From positions 1 to 7,665 of the forward strand of contig DEZI01000032.1 of NCBI GenBank assembly GCA_002364755.1: DNA of 7,665 nucleotides. The letters run 5' to 3'. The DNA is from Stenotrophomonas maltophilia (GTDB lineage: Bacteria > Pseudomonadota > Gammaproteobacteria > Xanthomonadales > Xanthomonadaceae). The position numbers and the translations under genes were made by a program. Shown one piece after another: positions 6,971 to 7,665 of this stretch (position 1 is its first letter; the number at the start of each line of letters is the position of its first letter). The notes beneath the pieces are model-generated. The model made no database searches, had not been told where the DNA came from, and saw only the letters and a list, made by a program, of their open reading frames with translations.

Positions 6971-7524
6971 GTTGGCGGCGGCCCGCACTGCTGTGGACAG
7001 CGGTGCTGGCCGCCGGCCTCGGCCTGTGGGCCGGGCATCGGTTGACCCCGGTGCCTGCGCCGGTGGCTTCGACGCCTCCTGATGTGAAACCCCCGGTTCC
7101 CGTCCTGCGCGCCGGTGATGCATTGCCGGCGCTGGTGCTGCCCGGCGTGGACGGGCAAGCGCTGGATCTTCGCCAGCGTTTCAGCGGCCGGCCGCTGCTG
7201 GTGAACGTGTGGGCCAGCTGGTGCGGGCCCTGCATCGAGGAAATGCCCGACCTGGCCCGCTTCGCCCAAGCGCAGGGCGAGCACGGCGTGCAGGTGCTGG
7301 GCCTGGCGCTGGATACGCCGGAGGGCGTGGCGGATTTCCTGCAGCGGGTGCCGGTGGGTTACCCGATCGTGCTCGACACTCCGGGCCCGCGCGATGCCAG
7401 CGTGCAGCTGGGCAATGCGCAGGGGCTGCTGCCGTACAGCGTGCTGTTCGATGCGCAGGGGCGGATGGTGAAGGCGAAGCTGGGGCCGTTCGAGCACGGT
7501 GAGATCGCAGGCTGGGTGGAGTGA
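6967..7524 (+). CDS. membrane-anchored TlpA/ResA-like thioredoxin
   Basis: This is a periplasmic thioredoxin-fold thiol oxidoreductase of the TlpA/ResA/DsbE-like group, 185 aa. An uncleaved N-terminal anchor spans about 7-22, followed by a Pro-rich linker (28-46). The fold follows, with NVWASWCGPCIEEMP (80-94; redox pair C86 and C89), GLALDTPEGVADFL (112-125), the likely cis-Pro LLPYSVLFD (P156), and a final strand MVKAKLGPFEHGE. The ATG overlaps the dsbD stop in an ATGA, so it is probably translated by coupling; no good Shine-Dalgarno sequence is seen. Co-transcription with dsbD suggests that DsbD keeps it reduced, as known for related proteins. Its own targets (cytochrome c maturation, an isomerase role or peroxide defence) cannot be told from sequence. 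Confidence 0.92.
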   Translation: MSWRRPALLWTAVLAAGLGLWAGHRLTPVPAPVASTPPDVKPPVPVLRAGDALPALVLPGVDGQALDLRQRFSGRPLLVNVWASWCGPCIEEMPDLARFAQAQGEHGVQVLGLALDTPEGVADFLQRVPVGYPIVLDTPGPRDASVQLGNAQGLLPYSVLFDAQGRMVKAKLGPFEHGEIAGWVE

Positions 7525-7532
7525 GGGTGTTT

Positions 7533-7553
7533 TGCAGGGCTTGCAGCCCTGCA
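7533..7553. repeat. inverted repeat after the TlpA-like gene
   Basis: TGCAGGGC (7533-7540) and GCCCTGCA (7546-7553) form a perfect 8-bp stem with a TTGCA loop, 8 nt after the stop codon. Four T precede the stem rather than follow it, so neither strand has a canonical U run. It could still act as an mRNA 3'-end hairpin. The sequence resembles a hairpin I remember as common between genes in Stenotrophomonas and Xanthomonas. Confidence 0.6.
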
Positions 7554-7665
7554 CCTGCTCACAGCAACGGCAACGGCCAAAGCAAGAGCGGCATTCCGTG
7601 GGATGGCGGGGCACTGTGGGTTTGCGGGGACGGCGCAAGTACGTCCATGTAGCCTTGGTCGCCGC
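7554..7665. repeat. probable dispersed intergenic repeat, cut by the window edge
   Basis: No coding frame is supported here. The segment holds CAACGGCAACGGC-type A/C-rich text (7564-7584), a G-rich stretch (7599-7629), and ACGTCCATGTAGCCTTGG (7641-7658). This resembles the left arm of long imperfect intergenic palindromes remembered from Stenotrophomonas genomes. The right arm would lie outside the window, so only one half can be judged. Confidence 0.45.

Noticed and set aside
4412..7123. 903-codon open frame on the minus strand opposite cutA, dsbD and the TlpA-like gene
   Set aside because: Very long but mirrors three confident genes; its Gln/His/Arg/Ala-rich product is typical of antisense frames in GC-rich DNA.
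7533..7553. Intrinsic terminator for the cutA-dsbD cluster
   Set aside because: The stem is good but the T run precedes it; no U run follows on either strand, so it is listed as an inverted repeat.

Overview
The window is high-GC gammaproteobacterial chromosome, most likely Stenotrophomonas (Xanthomonadaceae). Four things support this: GC-rich codon use throughout, GroEL/GroES/CutA/DsbD sequences of gammaproteobacterial type, a GTAG-headed palindrome between groES and groEL that looks like the S. maltophilia SMAG/REP family, and a right-hand end resembling intergenic repeats I remember from Stenotrophomonas/Xanthomonas genomes. The genus call rests on memory of these patterns, not on a search.

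Layout. Positions 63-2083 (minus strand) hold the chaperonin operon groES-groEL, with an 83-nt spacer carrying the SMAG-like hairpin. Positions 2084-2404 are a divergent control region. On the groES side it holds a strong sigma-32-type promoter (2197-2224), a terminator-like hairpin with six U at the very start of the leader (2167-2186), a CIRCE site with one perfect and one decayed arm (2129-2155), and a stem that buries the whole groES Shine-Dalgarno sequence against a run of U residues (2086-2121), as in FourU RNA thermometers. On the other side, a 14-bp perfect palindrome (2319-2332) lies upstream of the nuclease gene.

Positions 2405-4210 (plus) encode a secreted modular nuclease: signal peptide, lamin-tail-like domain, Ig-like domain, endonuclease I catalytic domain. 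A 9-bp-stem hairpin follows. Positions 4278-7524 (plus) form a tightly overlapping cluster: cutA, dsbD with two tandem N-terminal alpha domains, and a membrane-anchored TlpA-like thioredoxin. The last 141 nt are non-coding and repeat-like.

How it fits together. The left half is protein folding in the cytoplasm. The right half is thiol-disulfide chemistry in the periplasm: DsbD moves electrons across the inner membrane, and the TlpA-like protein is a plausible acceptor. The divergent pairing of groESL with cutA-dsbD matches the gene order I recall for E. coli, so it is probably an old neighbourhood, with the nuclease gene occupying the middle here. The most interesting unreported candidate is the layered control of groESL, above all the possible RNA thermometer.
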